Made by a program: the position numbers and the translations under genes
The notes under the pieces: model-generated
The model's input: the letters and a program-made list of their open reading frames with translations, nothing else
What the model was told of the DNA's origin: nothing
Database searches by the model: none
Shown here: positions 1 through 18,603 of the stretch, piece by piece
How the letters are laid out: the number at the start of each line of letters is the position of its first letter
Position numbering within the stretch: the stretch's first letter is position 1
Origin: Latrodectus hesperus
Lineage: Eukaryota; Arthropoda; Arachnida; Araneae; Theridiidae
Direction: 5' to 3'
Length of the DNA stretch: 64,000 nucleotides
Assembly (NCBI GenBank): GCA_037975125.1
Contig: JAJQOW010000014.1
Coordinates: 3,249,286 to 3,313,285 of the forward strand

Positions 1-5931
<5,931 letters not shown>

Positions 5932-6345
5932 GCCTAGTGGTTAGGGCATTGGTGTTCCGTCCGGAAGGGTGGATCAATTACCAATGCCGACAAAGAGCCA
6001 TCGAGAACATGCGATATACGTTCTCTTTAAATCTATGGATTTATAAGTACCGTTGTCGGTCGTTGAGCAGTTACTAAAGGTGTAATTGTCTGGACAAAAT
6101 TTCTTCCCCCTCCAAATCAATATCAAAATGGAGGAAGTGGATCATCTGGTGGTGCCATCTATTGGAGGCGTTTAGAGCATTCCTCCGATAGATGACACCT
6201 CGTGCTTTTACTTCGTGGTGCTCTGGTTAAACGAAAGACCCAACCTACTGACTTAAATTTGCGCATTATAGCCAACGGCATAGTGAGCTTGTCTTGTCCA
6301 AATGTCTTAAGTAACAACAACACAACAGCATCAATCATAATAAGA
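5932..6345 (+). mobile_element. tRNA-derived SINE, copy 1
   Basis: The head has a Pol III A box (tagcctagtgg, near 5940-5950) and a degenerate B box (ggatcaattacc, near 5973), so it is derived from a tRNA. A GC-richer body follows, and the 3' end runs through gtcttaagtaacaac into an AAC-rich tail. The second half (about 6130-6335) aligns with the reverse complement of 60015-60211, including tggtggtgccatctat, cttcgtggtgctct and gtcttaagta. That defines a dispersed family with a shared 3' end. The small open frame at 6202-6510 runs out of the SINE into flanking DNA and is not a gene. I could not define a clean target duplication. Confidence 0.8.
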
Positions 6346-8629
6346 CTGAAAAGTGTCTTTTCATGTTTTATAAAAGTTACGCATATTATAATATATTCAT
6401 TAATTATTAAAGTGTTTATACCTATAAAATCCTCAATATCTAAACAAACACCATTGTTTTTCAGATTTAAGAATGTTTTCGTGAGAACAGTTTTACGGAA
6501 TATTTGCTAATCTACTTAAATTATACTCATATAGTTAAAAAATCTAGAATTTTGCATATCAAAATAATTGATTTCTATGATAGATGTAAAAGAATTACTG
6601 CTGAAATATTATTCAAAATAGTTTCGTTATAAATACGCCTTATAGTATTGCAGTAAAAAATGTAATTTATAACTACAGAGTGTCATCATATAAATATCTG
6701 CTAAAATTTACAATTCATTTAAAAGCAAAGAATTACATTAATGTATCTAATTTCTTATAAATATTTTAACAATTATGTATCCGTGGAATTATTTGTAATT
6801 TGTTGTGGCCTTTTAATTGTTTTTCGTAATGAATGTATAAATTGAATATGTTTCAATTTATAGAATAAATATTGAAACATATCATAAATTTCAATGTTTA
6901 AGATGATTATTTCATTAAATATTAATATTTTCCATAATAATGATTAAATTCGGTAGCAAATATATGTATATTCTAATAAAGCCTTAGTTTCAACATTACA
7001 CATGTAGATTTTACACTAACGCGTGTGACTTATATAAAAGTGTAAAAATATTAATATTAAATTATGAACAATAAAGACCTAAGTAACACTAGCATCTGCT
7101 AGCAAGAGAACAATTTTAACATTTTTATAGCATATTACAGAATTATTTTAAATATAAATTTTAATTTCCTCACAGAAACACACCAACATATATTAATATT
7201 TTCTCAATACTTCTTATATATTAAAAATAGTTCGTATATATCAAAAAATTTATATTTTAATTATTTTTTATGAACTATTAATTGAAAAAAATGTTTTGCT
7301 TTCTATAATGACTGCAAAGTTTCTTAATGTTTTTATCATTCGGTTTGAAAATGTAAGTATTCATTGAAATTAAAAGAAAAAAGAGAGTGATTTATAATTT
7401 TAACACTGAAAATTCAGTTATTTTAATTTTTCTATATATGAATCGTATTAATTTTTTAGGTAAAATAGTTTTTAATAATATATATCAATATTGAAACTAT
7501 TTTATCAACATTTTATTCAAAGGAATTTTCTAAAAACAAATGATATTAAAAATGTAAAATTTTCCCTATTTTTTAAGACTCAACGTCTTAATTACAAACA
7601 GAAAGTAAACTTTTAAATATTTTTTTAAATAAACTTTAAGTGTTACCTTTACATTTTTGTTAATTGTTGTATGAGATATTTAAAATGAATTTAAGAAAAA
7701 TCTCGTTAATAATAAGATAGAGCTTCTGCTCACAATTTACATTTATTAATGTATTTTCATTTTTATCAAATAAAGTTTCCACTAACTTTAAATTATCACC
7801 AACTTAAATTTTAGAAATTATCTTCCTTTTTCAAATTAAATAATGAGAATAAAGAAAGCGATTGAAAAATATTGAGTATAACATTTATTATGTAATATTG
7901 ATAATTCAGTATGAAGAAAAAATCAAATAAACAGATAAACTGAAAAACTTCAAATTTAAAAACCACTTTTCTATTTACTCTACTTTTGTATTCTTAAGGA
8001 ATTACTTGGATAATGTTTACTATACTACAACAATTTTAAGATTAATTTGAACTCTTTCCAATAAATGCATTTTATTTTGCATAACCAAAAATATATTATT
8101 TTCTAATACAGATGTAATGTAAAAATTGAATTTTCTAACTAAAATTTAGAGAGAGAATTCTAAGTCATGTTGATTGATTAATATTTCTTATAAATAAATA
8201 AAAAATTCTATTATGAGTAAAATTACTAATTAATTTTATTGACAGTAATATTTATACTATCTCTCCTGGTAAATGAATTCTTTGAAACAGGGATATTTTA
8301 TTAAAATTATTTTGAAACAATAGGATATTAATTGAATATATTTTCCAGATTAATAATTAGTAAATTTGACTTTCAGGTAAGAAAACATTTTATGAAATAT
8401 TGTTATAAAATAGATGCATTAGACAAAGATTCAAATAAAGTAACGCCATTCTAAAAAATATATTTATTTGGATTAAAAACTTGACGGCATACTTTCAAAT
8501 GTCAATCTCGCACACATATTTCATTAAAATGAAGTTACATCAAGTTAAAAATACATTAAGATCAAGTATTAAGTTCAAAGCCTATTTTTCAGGCCTACAT
8601 TTTTAATAATGTAGAAAAAAGTTTCGAGG

Positions 8630-8630
<1 letters not shown>
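6346..8630. other. AT-rich non-coding DNA
   Basis: I see no gene or recognisable element here. Confidence 0.6.

Positions 8631-8656
<26 letters not shown>
8631..8656 (+). repeat. poly-A tract (26 A)
   Basis: A homopolymer of about 26 A. It could be the tail of a short retroposon ending near 8630, but nothing upstream is recognisable as its body. Confidence 0.9.
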
Positions 8657-8660
<4 letters not shown>

Positions 8661-8790
8661 AAGTATTTGTTTTAGAAGCAGAGTGCTTCAAATAAGACTC
8701 CCTTTCTGCTTCTTTAGATATTTAAATTTTATCTACAGTTGTATCAAAACTAAGCATAGGATTTTGTTGAATGAGGTCATCACTATACAC
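8657..8790. other. Flank of the hAT element
   Basis: Short unassigned DNA. Its last eight bases (ctatacac, 8783-8790) match ctatacag at 12642-12649 in 7 of 8 positions. That is the candidate 8-bp target duplication of the hAT element. Confidence 0.4.
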
Positions 8791-9951
8791 CCCCAACTTG
8801 GGGCCCACGCCACCCAGGGGGGTATTGTGATTGTTAAAAAGGGCAATTCGAAAACGGATTCGAAACGAATTTAACTCTTTTGTCCGGGGCCATTTAAATG
8901 TAATGCTAGATTTACTTTCCAAAACTGAAAGAAAAAGCCAATTTTTAAATAATTACGGCTTGTAAGTATTATAAATTCGTTTGACGAGACCAAAATACCA
9001 TTTGGATTTTTGGCGCCCCTCAGGTTAACCTCATGGAGCCGAAGGCAGGATCCACGTGGGCCCCTAGATGTTTTAAAATCTTGTTAAACAACGCAGTTTT
9101 TGGCATCCGAATGGCCCATCGAACTTCTGTAGGGTTTCGCAAGTATCAATTGATGTTAATTGGAAGTAGGCGACCGTAAAAACTATTGTGAAAATCTCGT
9201 TGATTTAAAATATATATACATCGTATAGATATAATTGGTAAGTACTTGATTTAATTTTCATAATTTTTAATTTTAGAAGCATAATTTTCCTGAAAAATTT
9301 GTCAAATGGAATAAATGTGCTTCTTTGGGGGGTGCAGTAAATGTGTTAGAGATATTTAAATAAATATGCATTTATTAGCATACGTTTACTATATATCACA
9401 TTAAATTAATTCATACTTTAGTTTTAGTTTTTAATTTATCTTATATAAATATTTATTTTTGCCCATGGTAAAATGAGTGGTACAAGCAAGAAAATCATTC
9501 ATCAATATTCGGAGGAATATTTAAAATTTGGGTTCAAACCTGCTGTCCAAAATGAGAGGTTTCCTTTTTGTTTTTTATGCCAGCAATGCTTGAGCAACGA
9601 ATCAATGAAACAAGGTTATCTTGAAACGCATTTGAAGGAGAAACATAATGCTCACATTAATTCAAATTTGAATTGCTTTCAAACTTTAATTAGATAAACT
9701 TAATTTAAATTAACATTAACATTGAAAAGATTGACATTGAAAAGAGGATTTTAGTAAAATTTCTATTCACTGCTCACATTTCAACTCATAATCGTATTCT
9801 TGAGGCTAGTTGACCAATTTCTTTATTCATTGCTAAATCTTGTAAAAAAATCAAACCATAGAAGAGAATTTAATAAAACCTATCAATATTAGCATTTCCT
9901 AAAACGGTTCTTGAAAAAGATTACAAATATGTAAAATATATACCATTCAGC

Positions 9952-9963
9952 AACAATACTGTT
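9952..9963. repeat. Target-site duplication, left copy
   Basis: aacaatactgtt, identical to 11035-11046, flanks the non-LTR insertion inside the hAT transposase. In the transposase frame it encodes NNTV. Confidence 0.9.
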
Positions 9964-11034
9964 CTGCTTCTTCTTAGAGTTGGGTTTGTATGTCATTGGG
10001 CACCTCTGCTTTTATCAGTATTTTTTACTATTAATTCCAAATCCAATGTTTCCTAGTTCCAGTTGCTCGGGTGACCCACTTTATTAATAAAGTCCGATAA
10101 CCCTTTAATGGGATCTAGGTATAACTCTCTAGTATGAATGATGCTTAAAAAAATTAATCTAGGGAGGGCAAGAGCCTCGCATTCGTAAATGATATGCTTG
10201 GCCGTTTTCTCTTGCATATGACATTTCCTGCAGATAGGGTCTTGTTGAAACAGTCCCATTTTATGGAGGTGTTTTCTGAAATAGTAGTGCCTAGTTATAA
10301 AGCCTACGATTAAACGTATTTTCTGCCTATGTCATCTTAGGATTTCAGAGGCAATCCCTGCTGATGATCCACAAATCATTATTTTAGCATGGGTTTGAAC
10401 AGGAGTGTTGAGCCAAGCTTCATACATCTTCCGTTTTTCCCATCTAAGAACATTGGTTTTTGCGGTCTTCAAATTGATCCCACAAAAGCTTCTGCACTGA
10501 TGGGAGCAAAAGACGATCCTTGTCTTTTTAAGCTTGATTCTAGTCAGAGAGTCAGTCATGATAGCGCTAGCTTCGGTACTCTCACCAGAAGAATATGGTT
10601 TGGAGGTCATTTCTATCTCCTGGGCAGGATTCATTGCTGCCCCTTCACTAGATTGCCTCTGAGTTCCCTTGTCTTTTTCAGCAAGGACTACTTCAGAGGC
10701 TTCACCTGCTAATGCAGAAAGGTTTGTTATTTCTGTTTTTTTCAGCCATAAAATAACAATTAATAGGCTCAGGTAATACAACAGTCCACCCAGCATTGCC
10801 TGAGATACTGGGCACGGCTAAAAAGCTCTAGAAATTCAGCACGCAACTAAAGGCTCCGTTAAGACACCATTTCCCTGGTGCCAAATAGCCCTAGGCACGC
10901 GTCGCAAAACACCAGAGTTTACGGGAGCTGGTTCGCGGCCTCTGATTCTGTATTCAAGGCTTTCCTGTCATTCCTACAGGACGTTCGGCGATCCACCACC
11001 TGCCGACGCGCCAGATAGCTGCTCAGACCCCAGG
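9964..11034 (-). mobile_element. Internally deleted non-LTR retrotransposon in the hAT
   Basis: A 1071-bp insertion flanked by a perfect 12-bp target duplication. It reads on the minus strand. A GC-richer 5' UTR (about 10800-11034) is followed by an ORF1-like start, then directly by the C-terminal end of ORF2 and a short 3' UTR ending in agaagaagcag. Endonuclease and reverse transcriptase are absent, so most of the element has been lost internally while both ends are kept. The hAT coding sequence is collinear on the two sides, which shows the hAT was there first. Confidence 0.88.
10053..10796 (-). pseudogene. Fused ORF1 start and ORF2 end of a non-LTR element
   Basis: The frame starts at 10796 (MLGGLLYY). 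Its first ~90 residues are hydrophobic, then Ser/Glu/Thr-rich, and look like the N-terminus of a retrotransposon ORF1. From about residue 95 (near KTAKTNVLRWEKRKMYEAW) it matches the segment after RNase H in I-group ORF2 proteins. One stop near 10331 separates this from the final stretch (10053-10259), which has a C-terminal zinc-finger-like C-x2-C-x8-H-x4-C (CRKCHMQEKTAKHIIYEC). The join is probably the breakpoint of the internal deletion. It could not encode retrotransposition functions by itself. Confidence 0.75.
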
Positions 11035-11046
11035 AACAATACTGTT
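11035..11046. repeat. Target-site duplication, right copy
   Basis: aacaatactgtt, identical to 9952-9963. Together the pair marks target-primed insertion of the short non-LTR element. Confidence 0.9.
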
Positions 11047-12649
11047 AGCAGAAGAATAAACAAAATGAGTATTGAAAAACATCTCGTTGAAAAGCTGGAA
11101 ACAAGAAAATTCTCAGTGCAAATGTAAGAATCAACTTTGATAGACAGTGAAGCAATATTGATGACTTAGGTTAGATATATTGATAAAGGGCATTTTGCTG
11201 ACGAAATTTTTTTCTGTAAAAGATAAGAAAACACCACTACCTCCAAAGATATAATCTTTGGTATATATATCTAATATATAATAAGATATATCTAAAAACT
11301 TTTTAGATGTCAATAATATACCAATGAAAAATATAACATCTTGTTGTGCAGGAGGTGTTCCTAATATGATGGGCAAGAAAAATTAATGCTTAAAATTGAT
11401 GAAAAATGATAATCCAGAAATGCTCCTTGGGCAATTGTGTTATTCATAGGGAATACTTGGTAGCTAAAAATGACTCACCTATTCTAAATGAAGTACCACA
11501 TTCAGTAATAAAGTGTAGTAATGCTATTAAAGCTAATGTCAAATATGAGCACCTCTTCAAGTTATTTTGAGAAGAACAAAATTCAGACCATGTGAAACTT
11601 GTGAAATTAGACTACAGAGTAAAGGAAATTGTTTGAAAATATTTATAAAATTGTTTGATACTCTTAGTGATATATTAAGTAATAAACCTGAAATGAAGTA
11701 TTTGTTAACAGCCGATGGTAAAGCATTTGTAAGTTATTTAGCCGATATCTTTGAAAAAATAACGATATTAAATAAGCGATTTCAAGGATCAAATAAAATT
11801 CTTGTTGAGGCAAAAGCGAAGAAATTTGGTTTCATTAAGTATATTGAGTTATGTCAGAAATATATTAACAGCAAAAACTTGGAACAGTTTCATTGGCTCT
11901 AAAAATGTGAAGAAAATGATATCACTTTACTTTTTATTGTCGATTATCTTAAAATTATACCGGTGTGATTTAAAAGAAATATTTTCTGATTTAAAACAAA
12001 TTGATTTCCCAGCATGGATGGTGCAGCCAATGTAAGTAAATTTCTCAGATTTATCAAATATTCAGTATCAATAAGAACTCACAGAAATACAAAATGTGTG
12101 TGATGAGTCAGTTAAAACTTTATTCAATTTATATAAAGGGCGATGGTATAGCTTTGTGAGAAAAAAGACATCAAATATCCAAATTCAAACAACCATGCAG
12201 TAAAACTATCATTACCGTTTCCATCTTCATATTTAGCGGAATGTGGATTTTGTGCTATTAATGATTTTCTGGTAAAAAAAAAAAAAAAAAAAAAAAATCT
12301 TCTAGATGTTACACAAGGATTGAAACCTAACATAAAATATCTTTGAACATACATTTCACTAAACTAAAGTATTAAATTATTAGAGAAAAATCTTTATTAA
12401 AATAATTTCGAATTTGAATTTTTGTTTTTCATTGTATGTTTTTAAAATTTACTTACTGTGTGTTTCGTTAAGAATTTCCTAGTGGTTTCTTCTTAAAACC
12501 TATCATTGCAGTTTCTAAAGTGAACATTTTAGTTACTTAATATTAAAAATTATGTATATGTTACATAGGGGTTACATAAAAACTTTAGAAAACTTATTAC
12601 TTTTAGGTGGGACATGGCACAAAAAAGGTTGAAAAACACGGCTATACAG

Positions 12650-14437
12650 CTAGTGTTTAATAATTCCACTAGTGTTTGATGGTGGTGTATGGGGTCTTTT
12701 ATTTTCCAAACAATGGGTCACAAAAATTGCCCTTGTTTTCTTGCATATTTACTGCTGGATAAATGAATTAAATAAATATTTTTAAGATAATAATGCAATT
12801 TTATTTGCGACAAATAGTCATATACTAAATTATAAAATATTAATTCCGCAATTTACTGTTTAATATTTCTTTTAAAACATCAAGAATGTCTTACGTTATA
12901 TAAAAATGTCTAGACTGGAATATCACTGGAATCGCTCTCTAAAAATATGTTCATGATTTTTCATGCATGTAGCATTTTTAAATTCCTATTGCGTTTATGA
13001 TGATTACAAGTGCTGCCAAGGATATGTAATCGTCCTTTCGAAATAATAAATTATTAAAATTCTTTTTGATTCAATTATATAGTTTCCAGTGTCCTTCAAT
13101 GCACAAAATGCTTTAATTTAATGGATGAACCCTCAGATATTATACAAGTTTTTCAATAGATTTTTCAAGACACTGATTGTACGTGCAATCTGTATCTATT
13201 TTCTATAATTATAATTTCTGATAAAAGATAACTAATATGTACTCTTAATTCATATGGTTAAAATTTTTTTCACTCTTAAAAATGTTGAGTATATTTTCGG
13301 TTAGATAAATTTCTAATCTTTTTCCACACAAAAATAATTTCCTTTTAAAAAACTAAAAATGATCAAAAATATCACAGTGAATCCAATTTAATCGGAATTA
13401 AATATTTTTCATTCAACTAATTCACCGAAATTAATAATAACTATGAACAATTAAGAAAATCTTGTACTCATCAAATGCTGAAAACCCCTTGATTGTTTAG
13501 AAATTCATTTCAAATATCTATTGCTATAAATTATAAAAAAATAAAGCAAATGTACCTGGAAGTTAATAAATACTTAGATTATTAATGATACTCTGAAATA
13601 TTTTATATAGTTTGAAACTCTTTATAATACTCAAATAACACAAAGAAAATAATAAATATGAATGCATGTGTCCAAATGACTCTTATTTTTAGAATTTCAT
13701 TTCCCGATTTTTAGAAAATTTAAAGAAATTCATCAATTGATTTTTTATATGAAAAGGATTATCATTTTCTGGAATGTATATATGCAGATGGCTGAAAAGT
13801 GAAAAAATATTTGTATCAGAATTTCGAAACCTTCTGCTTCAGAAAAAATTATTCAAACTTTCTATTATAGAAAATAACAGCTAATTTAAGGTAAATAATA
13901 TACTATAATAACAGTGCAAAAAATGTGATATATTATTTCAAAGATCAATGTTTAAACATCATGATGTTTTAGGAAATTATTTTAAAACTTTTTAAGTTTA
14001 ATTAGAAGTTACTAATTAAACGCATTTATTAAACTATCAATCCTTTAGAAAAGATATTGTCTTTGAAAATGTTCACGTATCCAACAGAAGCCAATCACCT
14101 ATATTTAATTGAATTATTCCTTCATAACCTAAATAATAAGTATATTCAACATTTTGGAAAAGAAAATATTGTGAATTTTTTAAAGATTTAGAATTATGAA
14201 ATGAGTACAAATATAACAATTTCCTCGACAAAAATATGAACTCAATGTCATTGAGATAACTAACCTCAATTCAATGAGATTGGTACAAAAATTCTGGAAT
14301 TACACTTGTAATGAAATCACTTCAAAAACTTTTTAAAGTATATGTTTAGTCTAAATAATTATAACTTGCTTTATATCAAAATTAACTGAAAATTTTTCCA
14401 AAAATGTTCAGCGTTAATTTCTTTAAATAATACAATA
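12650..14437. other. AT-rich non-coding DNA
   Basis: I see no gene or recognisable element between the hAT end and the first Tc1 copy. Confidence 0.6.
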
Positions 14438-15732
14438 CTGGCCACCCAAATTGCAAGACCAAGAAAGAAAAGAAATATTACAATAAAATTCATTTTGTAG
14501 ATAGTATATTAACCAAGTATCACATGATTAAATTAATTTATAGACTTTTGTGAAGTGTGCTTCTTTCCAAAATAAGTAGCCATTATTGCCACCATTGTTG
14601 GAGATCATCGCTGCCACACACCTCAGCATTGATTCAAAGAGACTTTGGATTTGTTCTTGGGGTACAGCAGACCATTCAGTTTTCGCATAAGATCAACTTT
14701 TACACAAGCCGCCAAAGTTGATCTGGTGTGTCAATTGGCAATGTACTCTGAATCAATCATTAAGCAACCATGGACCTCAAGTTTTCTATCGGCGAAAGGT
14801 CGGCAGGAGAATTAGCCGGCCAGGGAAGCAATTCAATCCGGTGATTGACGAAGAATCCTTGCACAATGCGTGCCACGTATGATCACGCATTATCCTATTG
14901 AAATATGGCTGTGGCAAGCCTTGAAGATAAGGAAGAACAAGTGGCTCCAACGCATCGGTGATGTAAAGCTGGCTGTTAAAAGAACCGGCAATGCGTACTA
15001 GAGGAATGTGAGAGTGATATCCAATACCACCATATACCATAATAGCCGGTGCTGGACTAGTGTGATGACGAAAAACGCAGCTGTTTAGCATCCTCTTTCC
15101 ACGGTATCTCCAGACTCGAATGCTACCATCGTGGTGTTACAGACATAAGTGAGACTCACCAGTAAAGACAATTTCATTCCATTCTGTCATCCACATCATT
15201 CTTTCTCTCTCTTTACAGACTGATGTGCTGTGCAATGGTTCGTGATGTGATAAAGTGATTAGCCACTGCCATGCGCACAATTTGCTTGTCATCATGTGAA
15301 GTGGTGCATTGAGGTGGATGCAATCGAACACTTCTGTCCATCGTACTACATCGCATTACACTTAGTTATTTTCAACCAATACGACTACTGCTTTCCCTAA
15401 AATATAATCCACAATCTCAGAAGGCCACCATCCTTCCTCTGTTGAACTCGGATACTTGATCAAAAAATGATCGTTGTTTTCCACAAGTTATAATTGATCA
15501 TTTATTATTTTTTTGAAAAAAAAAAACAAGAAAAACACAATTGCCGAACTTGAAATCGTCAAAATCTCCAAGCGTTAAATTGGGATTTGAAGTGGCAACA
15601 CATACGCTTCTGATGTGCGTTTGCGCTGAGATTCTAATCATCTACATATCTCACCTCCGCTAATGCAAGCTGAAATTGTCATGTTATTTGCATATTTCCT
15701 TCAGGGTGCTGTACTTATGGATGTCACAAGTG
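14438..15732 (-). mobile_element. Degenerate Tc1-like transposon, copy A
   Basis: The element carries Tc1 transposase remnants on the minus strand. Its low-coordinate end is TA-ctggccacccaaatt (14436 on), nearly identical to the corresponding end of copy B at 24431. The high-coordinate end is eroded: near 15690-15734 a cagggtgctgtacttatgga-type stretch aligns with the copy B end but has lost the clean ggccag terminus, and a TA at 15733-15734 fits a TA duplication. The size of about 1.3 kb is normal for Tc1. Confidence 0.8.
14570..15360 (-). pseudogene. Tc1-family transposase, broken (copy A)
   Basis: The intact protein is a DD34E cut-and-paste transposase. Minus-strand segments in order are 15331-15137 (ending TEWNEIVFTGESHLCL), 15091-14786 (HTSPAPAIMVYGGIGYH, then VRIAGSFNSQLYITDALEPLVLPYLQ), and further frame-shifted pieces down to about 14570 that contain PIEN. 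The first catalytic Asp, normally in a TDES-type motif, is Gly here (FTGES). The second Asp and the Glu (PIEN) can still be found in other frames. Stops and frameshifts are numerous, so it is inactive. Confidence 0.85.
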
Positions 15733-15734
15733 TA

Positions 15735-16499
15735 CATTATAAGAATAACTTTAGTATATTATAGTTAAAAATATTCGAATTCCTAATAAATTTCGTCACA
15801 TTATGCATCCTTTATATATATTTTTATAATACTGTGCTCTTACATAAAAATATATTATAGTTAAGGCTCAAAAAATTATTTCTGAAATTACCGTAAATGT
15901 TTTATATATCGGTCAGAAACTTTAAACAATTTCAAAATGCAAAGTGAAATAAGCATTTAGGGAAAATTTTAACAAAAGGAATTCTACAATAAAGTAGAAT
16001 AATAAAGGAATATAATATTGAAATATTTGATTTGAAGTAATGAAAATATTATTTAATCTTATAATAAAAAATAATACAGAAACTTATTTCCTCTTTTTTT
16101 AAATTGGTTGTCAATATAAATAAAATTTTTTTAATTTAGCGAACAATTAAAGATGTTTGAGTAATTTAAGAATGAAAGAATTAATAAAATGTCACATATT
16201 TTTAAGAATCCTTGTTCTTTTTTCATTACTGCTATGTTTTGACAGTAAAAATATACAAAATTTACTAAGATAAAATAAGAATAAATATATTTTATATAAA
16301 TATAGATGATGATAAATAAACTCCTGCAAAAATGATCTTATGTAAACAAATCTGATTATATATAATATACTTATACACTGATAGACGAGATGAGATAAAT
16401 GGAGCAAATATAAGTACTTTTTGCGTTCAATTTCATCTTATAACGCATTTTCTGAATATACTAGTAAGATGAAAAAAGAGCTTACAAAAAGAACTCATC
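15735..16499. other. AT-rich non-coding DNA
   Basis: No supported feature. The 71-codon minus-strand frame at 16192-16407 is low complexity (Ile/Leu/Tyr-rich) and is not convincing. Confidence 0.55.
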
Positions 16500-18088
<1,589 letters not shown>

Positions 18089-18603
18089 ATGGCGGCGGAA
18101 ACACTATGTTAAAAGAACTTCAAACAACATGAAATGGTTACTAGGGAGACATCGATGAGTTACTTAAACGTGTGTTAAAGCTGTAAAAGGAAATAAAACA
18201 TATCCAAGATAAACTATGTCAATTGCTTTCAGAGGGATGAATTTAAGTTGCAAGTCGGTTCAATTGACATGCTGTTGAAATCTGATAATGAGTTAAAATT
18301 TATATTAAAGTAGCAACACTACGTGAAGAAATTCGTACAGTGTAACCCTCTAAAAAAGTAAACGAGTACAAATTATATACCATTTTAATGACATAGCCTG
18401 GGGTTCCTAGTATACTTCAAAGTGGCATTGATCTCATGTTCAATAATCAGAATGTTCGAAGAGGTTTGACCAATGTTTCTAAACTTGAAAACTATGCTTT
18501 GAAAGAGCCAAACTCCAAGCTGGGTGTTGTGTGCAAATCAGAGGACATGTTACGTTTTTGGATGGAAAGTGATAAAACTAGTCAACAAAACAATTTTAAC
18601 TAG
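18089..18603 (+). pseudogene. Coding-like segment, unidentified pseudogene candidate
   Basis: A patch with coding-like composition in AT-rich surroundings. It opens with an ATG followed by GCGGCGGAA (MAAET at 18089), a style common in animal genes. Several frames are broken by stops. It ends with a 68-codon open stretch (18397-18603) that includes GIDLMFNNQNVRRGLTNVSK and ends at TAG. Residue use is mixed and not repeat-like. I cannot name the family. It could be a retro-copied host gene, an old exon, or a transposon remnant. No poly-A tail or target duplication is visible. Confidence 0.35.

Larger units (their letters stand above)
9473..12360 (+). pseudogene. hAT transposase, ZBED/SCAND3-like, broken
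   Basis: In the intact family this protein cuts and moves the transposon. The first open segment (9473-9697) starts MSGTSKK and carries a BED-type zinc finger: C-x2-C (CFLCQQC) near residue 33, then H-x4-H (HLKEKH) near residue 53. A region with stops (about 9770-9963) still matches the family. It is interrupted by a non-LTR insertion. The frame resumes at 11047, reading on from SNNTV into RRINKMSIEKHL. Further pieces include ESTLIDSEAI (about 11130), CCAGGVPNMMG (about 11340), an open segment at 11567-11902 with VSYLADIFEKITILNKRFQG, and the C-terminal dimerisation part (about 12150-12350, LPFPSSYLAECGF). An A-run at 12274-12297 lies inside that last part. Many stops and frameshifts make it non-functional. 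The family assignment rests on motif recognition. Confidence 0.85.
8791..12641 (+). mobile_element. Degenerate hAT-superfamily DNA transposon
   Basis: The element is defined by a decayed BED-zinc-finger/hAT transposase (9473-12360). The left end (ccccaacttggggcccac) has the C-rich, then gggccc, look of many hAT termini. The right end (aaaggttgaaaaacacgg, to 12641) resembles the opposite hAT terminus. They are flanked by 8-bp sequences matching 7 of 8, and hAT elements make 8-bp duplications. The two termini do not pair well with each other, so the exact ends are tentative. About 680 bp lie between the left end and the start codon. Without the 1083-bp nested insertion (including one duplication copy) the element is about 2.8 kb, a normal hAT size. 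Confidence 0.6.

Noticed and set aside
6202..6510. 102-codon plus-strand frame
   Set aside because: It starts inside the SINE body and runs into AT-rich flank, with no protein family signal.
8722..8922. Short frames on both strands at the left end of the hAT
   Set aside because: They cross the inferred transposon end and have no recognisable domain.
10389..10712. 107-codon plus-strand frame
   Set aside because: It lies antisense to the minus-strand non-LTR coding segment, which has the recognisable motifs.
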